Notes: a model not told the origin generated them from the letters alone. DNA of 64,000 bases from Hanleya hanleyi (GCA_036873755.1 JAVTVY010019621.1:1-64000); one strand, 5' to 3'; counted from the stretch's first letter, positions 46,184 to 58,829 are shown. Made by a program: numbers and translations.

Positions 46184-46476
46184 TGTCTCCCTTGCGTCAG
46201 TGTGTGCAGATGGCGCTATGATCGACGCCGTGATGTGGAAAGGGCGTCCCCACACCATCCTGGAGCCGCCATTTTGTTTGTTGATTTTCTGCGGAGATAC
46301 ACGGGACAATAAACGCTCGACCCTAGGGTGGTACAGATGCTAGACTGATCCTACTAACATGGTACAACACCTATAGATTATGTTTATTATTATTATATGG
46401 CTTAGAGGTTTTTTTTAGGGTAATGTGAGGGTTTTTTCTCCCCGTGACCTCCCCACCGCCTCGTTTGCTCCCTTGC
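46184..46476. other. Spacer with one extra GCCGCCATTTTG site
   Basis: No gene visible. It carries an isolated GCCGCCATTTTG (about 46266) of the type repeated just downstream, and a T-rich stretch. Confidence 0.4.
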
Positions 46477-46625
46477 GCCGCCATTTTGAACCCACCACCA
46501 CCACCCACAGGCCGCCATTTTGAACCCACCACCACCACCCACAGGCCGCCATTTTGAACCCACCACCACCACCCACAGGCCGCCATTTTGAACCCACCAC
46601 CACCTCCCACAGACCGCCATTTTGA
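46477..46625. repeat. 34-bp minisatellite carrying YY1-like motifs, five copies
   Basis: GCCGCCATTTTG recurs at 46477, 46511, 46545, 46579 and 46613, exactly 34 bp apart, separated by a CCACC-rich linker. On the minus strand each is CAAAATGGCGGC, which fits the YY1 consensus. The Gly/Trp-rich ORFs across it are products of the repeat. Confidence 0.9.
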
Positions 46626-46628
46626 CCA

Positions 46629-46700
46629 TCCCACACCCAGCCCATTAGATGCCCCTTCACATAAGCTTCACTTTGATACCTCACTCGACCCCATCGGACC
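46629..46700. repeat. Partial 150-bp unit
   Basis: Matches the CACCCAGCCCATTAGATGCC to CTCGACCCCAT part of the 150-bp repeat, resuming after the interruption. Confidence 0.8.
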
Positions 46701-46989
46701 ATTTTATCTAGGGACTACTTTTTCTCCGCGGAAGCAGACCGAATCACCGCTAGACATGACCGCATCACCGCGGAGGAATACATCTTTGACCTGGGTCACG
46801 TGATATGCAAATTTGGAACTCTCCTGTGCTGGAGGTAGCTTTTTGGTCAGAGGTCAAAATACTCGCTTCTCATTGGCTGTGTGACCTCCACGTGACCACA
46901 AAATATGCAAATTTCTGAGGTCAAGTTGACTCAATTTACCCTTTGTATACGTTAACTACCTCGGTGGGTTGACTTTTAATGACAGCGGT
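46701..46989. other. Single-copy spacer, no gene seen
   Basis: Contains repeated CACGTGA E-box-like sites and ATATGCAAAT octamer-like motifs, but no ORF or RNA gene that I can support. Confidence 0.35.
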
Positions 46990-47835
46990 ACTGTACATCC
47001 TTTGTGAAATGTGGCGATTTTAATTAACGTCACAGGACATTATTGGAGAACTTGTAATACAGGGCTATGCCACCAAGCGACTCCACTCAAAAGTTGCTCA
47101 AATCGCAACATCTTTGGCGTTACGTTTTGTAACGTGTGTCTAATTACGCTACCCCCCCCCACAATTAGGGGCCGTACGAATCCCATGGACTGCAGGATCA
47201 TTATGGCGTTCATATGAACACAACAAAGCGTGACTGAGATACATCATTCTCTCGTTAACGAGTGTTTTCAACGAAAATCATTTGGATGTAATAAGAATAA
47301 TGATAAGCGATAAGGATTTGATTTTTCGATCAACGTGATGTGTTTTGCCGGCATCATTGACACCTGCTGATCGTTTCTCTCTTGCAGGAAACCAGTCTAT
47401 TTGTATGTAATTTCCTTGATAGGCATTTGGAATCGACACATATAACACAAGACTATTCTATGGATAACAACTTTTTTATTGCTGTGGAGCTGAAGTTTCG
47501 TTGGAGATACTCCCGGAGTTTGTCTAGTTGAGGTTAACCCGTGATTAGGGGCCGTATGAACCCTATGGATCCCAAAGATTATTATGGTGCACTTATGTTT
47601 ACGATAACAGTTCTGAAAAAGTTTGCAGTTTCTCCAACGAAACGTCGGCGCCACAGCAATAAAGAAGTTGTTATCCTTAGAAAAGCCTTGTGTTATGTTT
47701 ATGTATACTATTTATTTTATTTGGTGCTAATTATAATAATTAGTTCTTTAGCTTATGGACGCCAAAACTCTTAAATGAACAACGCCTGAATATTGAACGA
47801 CGGACTAGACGCCTGTATTTGTGTCCAAAATTTCA
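46990..47835 (+). mobile_element. Penelope-like element 3' end fragments with inverted arms
   Basis: 46990-47400 aligns by eye with the 3' coding end and 3' UTR of the Penelope-like element at 55340-55780: GCGATTTTAAT, CAGGGCTAT, CACCAAGCG, AAGCGTGACTGAGATACATC, TGCCGGCATCATTGA and CTTCTCTCTTGCAGGAAAC types of match. The tail at 47690-47835 matches 55775-55915. Between them lie inverted arms (47441-47508 against 47631-47699, sharing GGATAACAACTT and CGTTTCGTTGGAG), like the inverted pseudo-LTRs common in this retroelement class. The coding part is decayed. Confidence 0.78.
47613..47646 (+). ncRNA. Possible degenerate hammerhead ribozyme core in Penelope arm
   Basis: CTGAAAA at 47613-47619, then CGAAAC at 47638-47643 followed by GTC. 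Penelope-like elements are known to carry hammerhead motifs with CTGANGA and CGAAAC cores in their terminal repeats. Here the obligatory G of CTGANGA is A and no clear stem II is seen, so this copy is at best a dead remnant. Confidence 0.25.
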
Positions 47836-47944
47836 CTTCGGAAAGTTTACATCACACAGGGTAAATAGGTACAAATCTATCTGAGAGAATCGTGTTTGTC
47901 ATTCTCTCCACTTAGGCTTCGTCACGTATGTAAGGTGACTGGTC
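47836..47944. other. Short spacer ending in the target duplication of the next element
   Basis: No gene. CTGGTC at 47939-47944 is repeated at 49468-49473 and flanks the TIR element. Confidence 0.5.
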
Positions 47945-48252
47945 TATGGTGTTCTATTTGGGCCAAGTTTGCGTCGCGTGGCGACTTTTAGAAACTCGCC
48001 ACTCGCCACGCGCCGTGGACCTCTCCGGCGCGCGGCGACTGGCGACTTTCTGCTATCTCTTAACCTGCAAAAACTCGCCAGTCGCCACCCGCCGTAAAAC
48101 ACGGCGAGTTTCGCTCTATCTGTTAACCTGAAAAAACTCGCCGCGCGCCACTCGCCGGATGAACCACGGCGCGCGGCGACTGGCGACTTTTGACTTCTGG
48201 AATTCTCAGGACTTTTTCTCAAGTGCGCATGCCCGGGGAGCATCAATTATCG
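47945..48252 (+). repeat. Left terminal inverted repeat of the 1.52-kb element
   Basis: Pairs with 49092-49467. Contains internal hairpin-forming GGCGCGCGGCGACTGGCGA-type blocks. Confidence 0.88.
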
Positions 48253-49091
48253 GAATATTTTGTTCGAAACATGCTGTCATTTAATTTAATTTTAAATCTC
48301 TTTCTCGTGCATAAATATACATAATTTCTAATGAATGAACTCTCCAGCTACATCTGATGCTATGTGACTAATTTTGAAGATGTAAGCTATCTGTAATAAT
48401 TAATATAGTTGTTTTTTGAAACAAGTTTCTTTTTAATGCAATACGCATATAGGGCAATCTAATTTTGTCAAATGTGCAATTATTTCTTTATTAAAATACT
48501 CGTTATCCGTTTCTGTGCAGAACTTGCATACTCTCGTTATTATCTGCTGGTATATTTTAAAAAGTTGACACCAAGACAACATTTTCAATCGTTTTTTTAA
48601 TCTTTTTTTATATAAGTGCCTATATATATTTATAAAACAGCATATCGTTTTCAATTCAGAATGAATCGCTTTGAAATTGTTCTTTATTTAAGATACAATA
48701 AAGCACTCGACGCGGAATTTTGTTTTACAAGATAAAAGCAACGTCAACTAATATGCTGTATGAAATATTAAGAAAGCGAATAGAGCGTCATCGTCAAATT
48801 GATTAAAAAAGTAAGAAAAAATGCTAACATTTTCTCTGGATGATTGAATTTCTCTCTTCGTAAGTTTTATGTGAAAAACGGGCGATATCTTTGTATAAGA
48901 GATCCTTTATTGCTGTTTTAATCCATAGAGCGGCTCTTTGTTGGGTTGATATTTCCTGTATCACAAATCCTACAAACTATCAAGACCCTATTTTTAAAGA
49001 TGAAAAGACGTATTTCTTTCAACAGTTTCCATATTTTTTTTACTTCCTCAAATTCGATGAGATCGCGACTGTGATTTATGATATTGCAACT

Positions 49092-49467
49092 GCATAATTG
49101 ATGCTCCTCGGGCATGCGCACTTGAGAAAAAGTCCTGAGAATTCCAGAAGTCAAAAGTCGCCAGTCGCCGCGCGCCGTGGTTTGTCCGGCGAGTGGCGCG
49201 CGGCGAGTTTTTCCAGGTTAAGAGATAGAGCGAAACTCGCCGTGTTTTACGGCGGGTGGCGACTGGCGAGTTTTTGCAGGTTAAGAGATAGCAGAAAGTC
49301 GCCAGTCGCCGCGCGCCGGAGATGTCCACGGCGCGTGGCGAGTGGCGAGTTTCACTACAGTCAAAAGTCGCCAGTCGCCGTGCGCCGTGGTTCATCCGGC
49401 GAGTGGCGCGCGGCGAGTTTCTAAAAGTCGCCACGCGACGCAAACTTGACCCAAATAGAACACCATA
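49092..49467 (-). repeat. Right terminal inverted repeat of the 1.52-kb element
   Basis: Reverse complement of the left arm plus an extra duplicated sub-block near 49350-49415. Confidence 0.88.
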
Positions 49468-49473
49468 CTGGTC

Positions 49474-52400
49474 AGATGTTTATCGGTGTGTCTTACAATT
49501 CAGCTGACTACCACCCTGCAGATTAGGCTCACTTTAGAGGATTAACAAGACAAAGGGCAAAACCTGTCAAATATGTCAGTATGCGGAATGATCGGTCCTC
49601 GACAGTGACATCCCCCGTGAATATTGAGCTCAGACAAAAGACATGAAAGATGATTTAACCCAGATTTGTGTCTCAGTTTAAAGTAAGTTAGTATGATAGG
49701 ATGCATCCAAAGTTCACTGAAATAATGCCTGTGCTGACAGAATATATTCGGCAAGAAAACAAGATATAACAAGGCATGATACCAGTCACCTTTCCCTTAC
49801 AGCTTGACGGCCACGTGAGACAGATTGTCCCAGTACACAAAGGGTGGAGTTCTGCTAATATAAACTCATCTTTGGAAAGAATTAAAAATCCCGCCGGTGT
49901 TTTAATATATTTCAGGGCTTAATAATGCAGACATGCAGGTTTAATAACATCAACTACTCGCGGCTATCGAATTGTTTGCCGAACACGATAAAAATAGGTG
50001 ACAGAAAGTGGGAAGGGGTTGTTATATTGCTCCATAGAGCCACACAACCCATGTAGTTGAGTGGTCATGGGCTAACAAGCAAACTGGGTGTATTGGACGC
50101 ATGGCGTAGTGATCGGAACGAACGAAGGCATGACCACTTGTCTAAAAATAACATCGCACCATACAATATTCAAGTTTACCATTAATGTTAGCATTGTTTA
50201 TGTCATTTAATAGTTTCAATTTGATACCCGAAGTGATACGTTTATAGGGAGTTTGGCCTGATTAATAAACTATGAAGTAAAACTGAGTGTGGTCTAGAAA
50301 AAATGACCAAGGGTGCGAAGATGGAGCCCATCATATCTTGTATATACACATGCCCAACTATTCTTTTTAGCGGAGAAAACGCATTTGCACGCAACGTTAC
50401 GTTGGTCCATTTTGGGTGTTGATTGTAAGACAGACCTAGTAAAATGATGGATACATTATCATCGTGACACGTGATTCAAATAGTGGATAAGAGCTTTTCG
50501 GTGAAGAAGACGACTCGTTACGCCTCTGTCAATTGACATATGACGGATCATGGCGAACAGAGTAATTTTCCCCATCAAGTACCGGTACGTCTTGTGATAA
50601 TCTCTCTTTTAAGAGATACTATTTGTGGTCGTGGACGTTATTAGTGCAATTTCTGGTACCAAATTTTTTTCTTCGCGGTTCGAATCAGAGAGAGTGGTTT
50701 TGTGGATAAAATAATTTACAAACACAGCCGCCTTTTTCAACAATATGATCACAGGATCGAACACCGGAAATGGCAGGAGTTATTATTCTGCTGTGTTTTG
50801 AGGCTATACGTGAATATATTTCTTTATTCATTCATAGGACACAAATACTATTTAAACATTGTCAATAACAGCAGAGCGAATATTTCTCATACGTCATCGA
50901 ATCATTTCAGTAGTATTTATAATTACATGTAGTTTGAATGCCGAATAATAAGTTTTGCGTTGGCCTTCAGAGTGTCTGACTGACAGAGGACGGAAGCCGG
51001 TGTCGATTTAATCCATTCAGTGCGTGACAATTTCTTGACATTCGATTTCAAGTACCCTGGCGATGGCGGCACTGTAGACGGCTTATTCTTTCCTCCATTT
51101 ATTCATCAACTATAATGAATTATTATGTTAAGTCATTTGTAACCTTATTTTGTCTACCAGAAGTCCATAAAACTAGAAGTGTCCAAGGATGTATTCAGTA
51201 TCATCGACGGCATGTTACCCGTAAAAGTACATCCAGTTGAAAACATTGCCCCCTATCGGGAACTGGCGAACTCCCAGGGGAGACAATTTTGGAATGTCAG
51301 GAACCGACTCAAACAGCCGCGAATGCAACTCCAGCATCCTGAGTCGAACCGCCGGAGATGGCGCAATGAATCATGGGAGTTTTGTGAGAGGCTGTGAAAC
51401 TGCATATATTAACTCCTCGAGGCGATGTTGGGTTGATTTATTTGTACTTCCAAGGAAACAAAATATCTGTTGATTGTTAGTTCCAAACACTAGTAACATT
51501 GATAATTAGTTTATATATCCCTCTAGATTTATCCAGGACGTCTATTCATATATGCAAATAAGCACTCAGCTAAATTGTTAGATGCGGCATTATAAGGATA
51601 TTCGTTCTTCTCACACTCCAGATGCAAACCTCCCGTCATCAATAATATTTATTCAACGAAATGTAACCGAAGATACATTGATTTAATTAAACAAACAAGA
51701 GAACAGAATTGAGGAAGCCGAAGTGAATGAACTCATCGTAACGAGCGCAATAGCTTCCCCCTTTCGTTTTCTCTCTGGGTCTAGCCGTTGCATGTAATGG
51801 GGCTTGTGCTTCTAAGTCTGGTGGCCAATCATCATTTATGGCGCGTTGGTACAATTCCTGATAGTCCTTATAAGGCACGCCTGCGTATCACGTGATATTT
51901 CTGTAGTATTTTGAACTTCGGTTGTAAGAAAATTGAATGTTCATTGGTGGCCAGAGTTGGTTACGTCATATAATGAACCTCCCACGCTTACCGCGAAAAA
52001 TTGAGTCTTATGACGAGTGGGTCAGAACATTCCTTTGAATTCGTCCCTGATTCAAACTTGTTGTTGATATATTGTGTAAACATGAAGCCATTCCAATCAC
52101 CAAATGTCTGTAGTTCGGAGGAACATGGCAGATTATGGTTTTTGGGATTTTAGATGCACAATGAAACAAAATAAAAAATACATATCAAGTAATATCATGC
52201 CCAACCTATAGGGGAGCCATCAGTTTAGAAGTAAAGACAATACATGAACTTCCCGTATTATCTCCCAGAGTCTAAGGAGTCTATTTGTTTTGGTTGTTGT
52301 TCCTGAATCGGACCCCTTAGCCCGAATCACTGATAGGGCCCGATATGGAAAGACGTCAGTCGCTCGAGATCTTTAACTGCACACGGCGTGGGGAATTGAG

Positions 52401-52639
52401 ACAGAGGCACGAAAAGCATTTTATCGAATAAATAATATGATTTGGCATCTCCAGCAGTATGACAACCACCTAATGAATCCTTCAATTAACCGCCGTTCAA
52501 ATATATCCAACATTACCCAACTATTTAAACCCCATCAACGGAGACATTGCAGCCATGGTTGGCGAAAGTTTAATAGTTCGATGATTCACGATTATATCAC
52601 TTTAAATTACCACTTTAACTAACACACCCAATAGTATAC
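49474..52639. other. Apparently single-copy region, no supported gene
   Basis: Only short, unremarkable ORFs are present (up to about 78 codons), with no recognised domains, no tRNA-like folds noticed and no long repeats. A 62-codon minus-strand frame starting at 51878 (MPYKDYQELYQRAINDDWPP) has reasonable composition but no splice or promoter support. Confidence 0.4.
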
Positions 52640-53572
52640 ATAGCTTTCTTACAGTTCTGTATGCGTTACCTCTGAGAGCTTTAGATCAAATAGCCAGAGA
52701 TAAACAACAATCTGCGTCTTCAGGAAATATAATACCATCAAAAATGCTATTTCTGCTACAGAAGCGAGCGCTGAGGGTAATAACTTTGTCAAAAAAACGC
52801 GACCATACGCAACCATTGTTTACAGATCTAAAAATACTACAACTTTCTAAATTGAACTTGTATGCCTGCCTCTTATTGGCTCATAAATTTATGTACCATC
52901 CTGAATTATTACCAGAAGCATTCCGAAACTACTTCACACGACAATCAGACGTCCACCGCTACCAAACCAGAGGCCAACACCTTAATCTTTACCGACCAAT
53001 TTATAAATCGAACAGCTCCTTCTACACCACAAAAACTACAGGACCCCGAGAGTGGAACAAACTACCTCCCCTGATGAAGTCCATCAAATCAATCTCATTA
53101 TTTAAATCAAAACTCAAAGAACATCTCCTGCGTAACTGACCCAAACCATCACATTCGAGGCTAAAAAAAAAAAACAACATAAAAATAAAAAGATAACATC
53201 AAATGAAAAAGAAAATTATGACATATAACACTAAATAGAAATATTCGCAATATGACTTACATGATGACAATGATATAATAATGTCTTAATGAATTGCTTA
53301 TTTAAGTCTGAAGAGAGTAAATTATAATTATTATTATTTGTAAATTACTAAGTTCAGTATGTTACAGATACTTATAGATATATATATATATATACATAAC
53401 GACATATCTTTCTATTGGGATAGAACAAGCCCTTTGGGGTTTTATTCCCGCCAATTTTCATTGCATGCTATGTAACGCTATTGATTTGTATACTACCTTT
53501 CTGTAATTCAGCAACATGTTACTACCTATATATTCTTTGATCGTTGGTGAATAAAATTCAATTCAATTCAAT
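52640..53572 (+). mobile_element. 5'-truncated non-LTR retrotransposon (CR1/Jockey-type), 3' end
   Basis: The open part (52744-53139, 131 codons) matches the region after the reverse transcriptase in CR1/L2/Jockey-type ORF2 proteins: LLQKRALRVIT, then LFTDLKILQLSKLNLY, HRYQTRG, GPREWNKLPPLMKSIKSISL and FKSKLKEHLL. No RT catalytic motif remains. It is followed by an AT-rich 3' UTR with a TA microsatellite (53379-53394) and ends in a short ATTCA repeat (53556-53572), a typical LINE tail. The exact clade is not certain. Confidence 0.85.
53379..53394. repeat. TA microsatellite
   Basis: Eight TA dinucleotides inside the LINE 3' UTR. Confidence 0.9.
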
Positions 53573-55930
53573 CATTAAAGTATGTCAAGATATAGCGTAT
53601 TTTCGGTTGTATCGTCCAGTGAACATAATCGAAACACCTCAAGATCGGCTTTTCTTGAAACTCAACTACTTAGATAAAGGACTGGACATCATTAATTTAC
53701 CTCGAATCCTGGATGATCCAGAGGTACGCAACGCTGTACCAAACTATTTTAAGTTCACAGAACCTCCTTGCATTTCTTATTAGTACACTAAATCTATAGC
53801 CACCAAAATATTCAATTACTCCAATGCTGTCCAGGAGTTTGACTGGAACTTATACACGTCCGGAGGCTATAGTTGTGATTGTGGATCGTCGAACTTCATC
53901 TATACACCATGCAAACATATTGTGACTGGTGACCTTGATGTGGTGAGTGATAAGGATCTGAAATTACTCCTGATGAAAGGACCTAAATAAAGAGAGCCAA
54001 GAAGAATAAATCTGAAGGCCGACCAGAAGATAGTCCTGTCTGCATTGGAACAGTACGTTATTGATTAGTCTAAGCGAGAAAAGTTGAGGCTACAGTACTC
54101 GCTGATTGGCTGGACCTCACCAAGAGCAAGGTCGTTGAAACAATCCGCCATATTGACAGAAGTACTCTTCCCCAAGCAAAACAAGTACTGAGAAACCTCA
54201 ATTCGCAAGAAGTGCTAGCAAATCTCCAGAGTAAATTCGTCATAGTCCCAGCAGACAAAGCTCCGAATAATATAATATTCATATGTAAATATTACTATTA
54301 CCAGGTGCTGGTTAAAGAATTGAGTGTAGACATATCTTCATCAAATACGTCTACCTACTCCCAAACTGCATTTACTCTGGAAGATTTATTTAACAATCAC
54401 AAAAAGTTTCTCAGGGAAGAGGTATTTGTCTTCCAACCAATCATAACGACAAAGCTAGATTCATAGCTGGTTCTAGAAGCTGCACCACCAAGCTTCTTTC
54501 AACCCTATTGACGAGGGCCCTTCAGGAGATAAAAGCATTTTGGGAAAGGTATTGCGCCATTATTTCTAAGAACTCTGGCGTTGAATGTATGTGGATATTG
54601 AAAAACTCAAAATGTCTTACGGAAGAACTTGATGCTAAAGGTCACATACCGTACAGACATGTATCCACATGGGATTTCTCGACTCTCTATACTACAATCC
54701 CTCATCAGGACCTTATTGACCGTCTAAGTTCATTAATAGTATATGTGTTCAAGAAAACTGATCGTAGATATATTAATGTCAGAAGCCATAAAGCATTCTT
54801 TAGCTCTACTACATACAAGAGATATCATTCATGGGATGTTTCTTTGTTTATAGAGTTGCTTGAATTTCTCATTAAAAATATCTATGTGAAATTTGGCAAC
54901 ACAATATATCAGCAGCATATAGGTATTCCAATGGGTACTAATTGTGCACCCCTGTTGGCTGACCTGTACTGTTCTCTTATGAATATGACTATATGCTGGT
55001 GCTTTCAAAAACCGATCCATTCAAAGCCCGTTCCTTCTCATTCACCAAACGCTATATAGACGATCTTCTCGCTGTGGATAATCGCTATAAAAATGACGCA
55101 GTGAAGGATATATATCCACCTTCACTGGATTTGAAGGAAACTACAGATAGCCCTACAGCCACATCATATTTAGATCTATATCTCTACAAAAATGAAGCGG
55201 GCATTCTCTCTCGTCGACTTTATGACGAAAGAGATGATTACAATTTCGACATCGTAAACTACCCCTTTCTGGACAGTAATATTCCAGTGGGACCTGCATA
55301 TGGCGTATACATATCTCGCTTAGTAGCATTTGCTAGATCCTGTGTTAAATGTGACGATTTTAATCAACGTCACAAAACATTGGTGCAGAAACTTAAAAAA
55401 CAGGGCTATTCCACCAAGCGCCTACACTCAAAGTTTCTCAAATTTGGCGATACATATCGCATGCTGATAGCAATATACGAACGTAGCGTGCAAGATCTCT
55501 TGCGCTACGTTTCGTAACTTGTGTCTAATTCCGCTTAACCCGGGGCTAGGGGCCGTATGAACCCATGTATTTCAAGATCCTCATGGTACTCATATGAACA
55601 GTCACAATCAAAGCGTGACTGAGATACATCATTTTTTAGATGACGACTCTATAACGAATATTATGGATTAAGAATACTGATCAGCGATACGGATTTGATA
55701 TTTTTGGAACATCATGATGTCTTGCCGGCATCATTGAAAACTGTTGACCGCTTCTCTCTTGCAGGAAACAAGCCTATGTTTATGTATACTATGATTGTCT
55801 TTTTGAATTTGGTGCTAATACTTTCATATGGAAAATGAAATAGGTCTTTGGATTATGGACGCGGACATTCTCTAATGGACGACGGCTGGATTATGAATGA
55901 CGGACTAGACGCTTGTAAATTCACACACGG
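53573..55930 (+). mobile_element. Degenerate Penelope-like retroelement
   Basis: Colinear remnants of a single RT protein in several frames. The N-terminal part is at 53580-53990 (LKLNYLDKGLDIINLPRIL, then the Cys-containing YSCDCGSSNFIYTPCKHIV and TGD in the next frame). The RT core is at 54508-55059 and the C-terminal part at 54993-55517. RT motifs are DFSTLYTTIP (about 54673), GIPMGTNCAPLLADLY (about 54922) and YIDDLL (55053-55070), followed by SNIPVGPAYGVYISRL. Stops and a single-base deletion near 54977 disrupt the frame. No GIY-YIG endonuclease domain is visible downstream. The 3' UTR to about 55930 is shared with 46990-47835. It starts directly after the LINE tail. Confidence 0.88.
54508..55517 (+). 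pseudogene. Penelope-like reverse transcriptase core, frameshifted
   Basis: Palm motifs A, B and C are recognisable, including the YIDD catalytic box, but a one-base loss just after ADLYC separates motif B from motif C. The protein would have copied element RNA into DNA; this copy cannot be functional as it stands. Confidence 0.87.
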
Positions 55931-58829
55931 ATTTTGTCAACAAAACCGTTGTGTTTTTTCTCCGGTCTCTTTCTCCAGTTGACAGGGACATGCGCAGAAT
56001 GTGGTTGACCTTTTTGCTCACGGTACCAGAAATCGATCCTTGCAGGTTATAAACCAATAGCTGCGTGTGTTTATTCACGTGATCAGAAAGGTCACAAGAT
56101 GAAAATAGCGTAGGTCATATTCTTACAACATGTCAGAAACGCGCCAAAACGGGAAAATCAGTCAATGTTTTCCCCACACATTTGATCACATTCTGTCAAC
56201 ATCAAAACAGTTATGAGAGATGGTACATGGTCAAAGAATCTCAGGTCGGTCAAACTGTATCAAATTGGCATATTTTTGGTATCCCGTTTAGTTATTTTCG
56301 TCAGCGAAAAGGCACTTTTCGGAGCACCAGCTTTTATCGCCAAATTTTAACCTACCCTCGCTCTGAGCTGTGATAGAAAAGCCACGCTCCCTTACCCTGT
56401 ATTCACCTATCACATGCAGCTAGAGTTTCTGAGTTAGGTTCCCAGGATAAATGAATTACGACCATACTCGATTGTAATTTAATAGACGATTCATAGTCCA
56501 TGAACCAATGTGTAAAAGAATACATCAAGAGTCGAAAGAACAAGTGCTCCGTTGGACAGAAGTTTGGATCTAACGAAATAAATGTTGACCCCGTTGTCAG
56601 CACAGAGGGCTTTCTGGGTCACCGTATCGTAGCGTACGACCAAACTGCGTGCGCCAGATAATTCCATTGATTCCTCAGTTGAAATTTAGATAATTCAGCT
56701 TGCCGACAATTGTCGTCTAATATCGACTGCAAACCAATCGGCACAAAGTGGAAATTTTGGAGATTGTATTGCGCAGATTTTATATCCTACGTCGCATAAA
56801 GCGTTGTAGGAAGGCTGACGGTGGCCATTGCAGTCTACCTAGTCTAAGTGTTCGTTAGACACTTCTAGTTTTATGAACTTCTGATTCTACAAATATAGTT
56901 GCATTCATCTGGCTTCTTGTAAGAGGTGGGGTTAACGTTATGTTAGTATGCTCCGTCGGGTGGATGGTCAAAAACACATTTCTCTGTCCCCAAGAGTTCA
57001 ATCAATATGTCCAGATTTTCCATCGATTTTTGAATAAAAGAATGAAAGTTGTCAAAAAAGTAAGTGAAGGAACCAGAAATATGAATGGATATTGAGACAC
57101 TGCGAGCGAACTGCCCGCTGGGAAGCTATGACGATCATTTTCCAAAATGGCAGCCATATTTTCAGTTGGGCACACTTAGCTTTGCATTTCTTGGAAACGC
57201 TAATGCGTTACACATGATTTTTGAAAGACGAGTGATTGCATCATGTTACAGTAATGAATCAAAATAATAATATTAATAATGATAATAAGCAAATTGAACA
57301 AATATACATGGCAGTGTGACTAACGTCACAGGACCTACGAAGTAGGGTAGGCATTAAGACTCCGACGCGCACTGAACTCTTGGAAATCCTTCCGCCCCAA
57401 GTTGAAATCCTGCCTATATTAAGATGGGCACAGCCCAAGTCAGAATCTCAGGTGATTTCCATCAAAAACCACTAGAAATTTTCATCAAAAGTAGGTCAGC
57501 TCAGAACTTGCTGGTAGCAGTCCCCTAATGCACCTTCTACAAAAAATCAAGGTTCTAATGTCAACGGTTCTCCTTATTTTGCCGACGAAAGGAATCAGAT
57601 GGACTCACTGACTGACTGCCGGACAATTTGCAGATGGTAGCCTACTCCGTAGGAATAGTCATATATTATAAATTTTTCTCAAGATTTTTACCTTTCTCAT
57701 CAAGCACCAAAGCTCACACAGAATTTCACATATGGCGTTGGGAGAGAAATGCGATATGGAACCATTTCATACTAGTTCTATGTAGGCCGTTACAGGCATT
57801 TTTACCTCCGTCGATCAGACGGAGGTCTAGGAACGCAACGTGAAATCTCCCGCCAAATAATTGTCATATGGGGAGCCCACGACTCACAGTATTTCCAATA
57901 GGGATCGTCATGGTTCCCGACGAAATCTTGCACTTTTTCTTTGGACACAATTGAAATAATGGGGTTCCCCATTGCAATGCATTGCAGTGGGCCTTGCTTC
58001 TGTAGTCGGGTTCCACCTCAATCTCGAAACCAGAGCTATCCGGTTCTGTCCTGCATCCACCGAGAGATTCAACATGCAAAATGGTACATCTTCAGAAAAT
58101 TTATGACCTATCCCAAAGTTCACAAGATCATTATTGTTTAGCATCATCAGATAAACAAGAATAGTACGATCAGACAACATACAGCGAAAATACGGTATAA
58201 TTGACGTAATTCGTTGTTTTCCGCGTTTCAATGGTTGATCTTCAATGCAGAATCTAGGTCAACTAAATTTATAATGTCTGCTGCTTCAAACGAGTAGGCC
58301 TACAAGTTCAACGTTCAGTTTTATTTTTTTAACAACAAAACTTCCATAATGTTGGATACAAAAGTACATATCATAGGGCGTGTGAACAGTACTATGTATT
58401 GAATGAAGAACAGAAATGCTGCAAATGCCCTGACCTGATCAAGTACATGTCACGCTAAGAACCTGAGATAGGTCATAAATTTTCCGAAGATGTACCGTCT
58501 TGCATTGAATATGGCGGCCCTCCAGCTCATGAGCTTGGAGAGACGGACAATGCGATTTTTCGCTTCTTCTCTCCCCCGATAGACTCCATTCCAAATTGAA
58601 ACTTTTTGAAACCTTTTGGAACCATTTGTGAAAATCTAGGAGGCATTTCCGGGTTTGTATTTTGAGTCATTTCTTGTTTCCAAGAGTGTTTCATTACTCC
58701 AGATCTATGCGAACATGTTCTATGACATATGTTCTAACGCAGATAGTCTCGTTCCATCGAACTATAGGCAATTAGTCGTTAAATCAATAACCGAACAAAG
58801 GGGGCGTGGTCCATATACTTGTAATGTTG
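55931..58829. other. Apparently single-copy region, no supported gene
   Basis: No ORF with recognisable motifs. It contains a perfect 9-bp hairpin (57804-57826, ACCTCCGTC and GACGGAGGT) and an imperfect inverted repeat of about 45 bp (58067-58112 against 58467-58510), possibly a small MITE. Confidence 0.4.
58067..58510. repeat. Inverted repeat pair, possible MITE
   Basis: The arms share GGTACATCTTC and AAATTTATGACCTAT in inverse orientation, separated by about 355 bp. No clear target duplication was found. Confidence 0.4.

Larger units (their letters stand above)
47945..49467. mobile_element. 1.52-kb non-autonomous TIR element with complex GC-rich arms
   Basis: Begins TATGGTGTTCTATTTGG and ends in its near-exact reverse complement; CTGGTC flanks both ends as a 6-bp target duplication. 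The arms are about 308 bp (left, to 48252) and 376 bp (right, from 49092) and are built of alternating CTCGCC/GGCGAC blocks that themselves pair. The right arm has one additional sub-block of about 65 bp. The AT-rich centre (48253-49091) has no coding sequence. It is non-autonomous; the superfamily is not assigned. Confidence 0.88.

Noticed and set aside
46371..46702. Gly/Trp-rich ORFs (GGGGFKMAACGWWWW type)
   Set aside because: Translation of the 34-bp minisatellite in overlapping frames.
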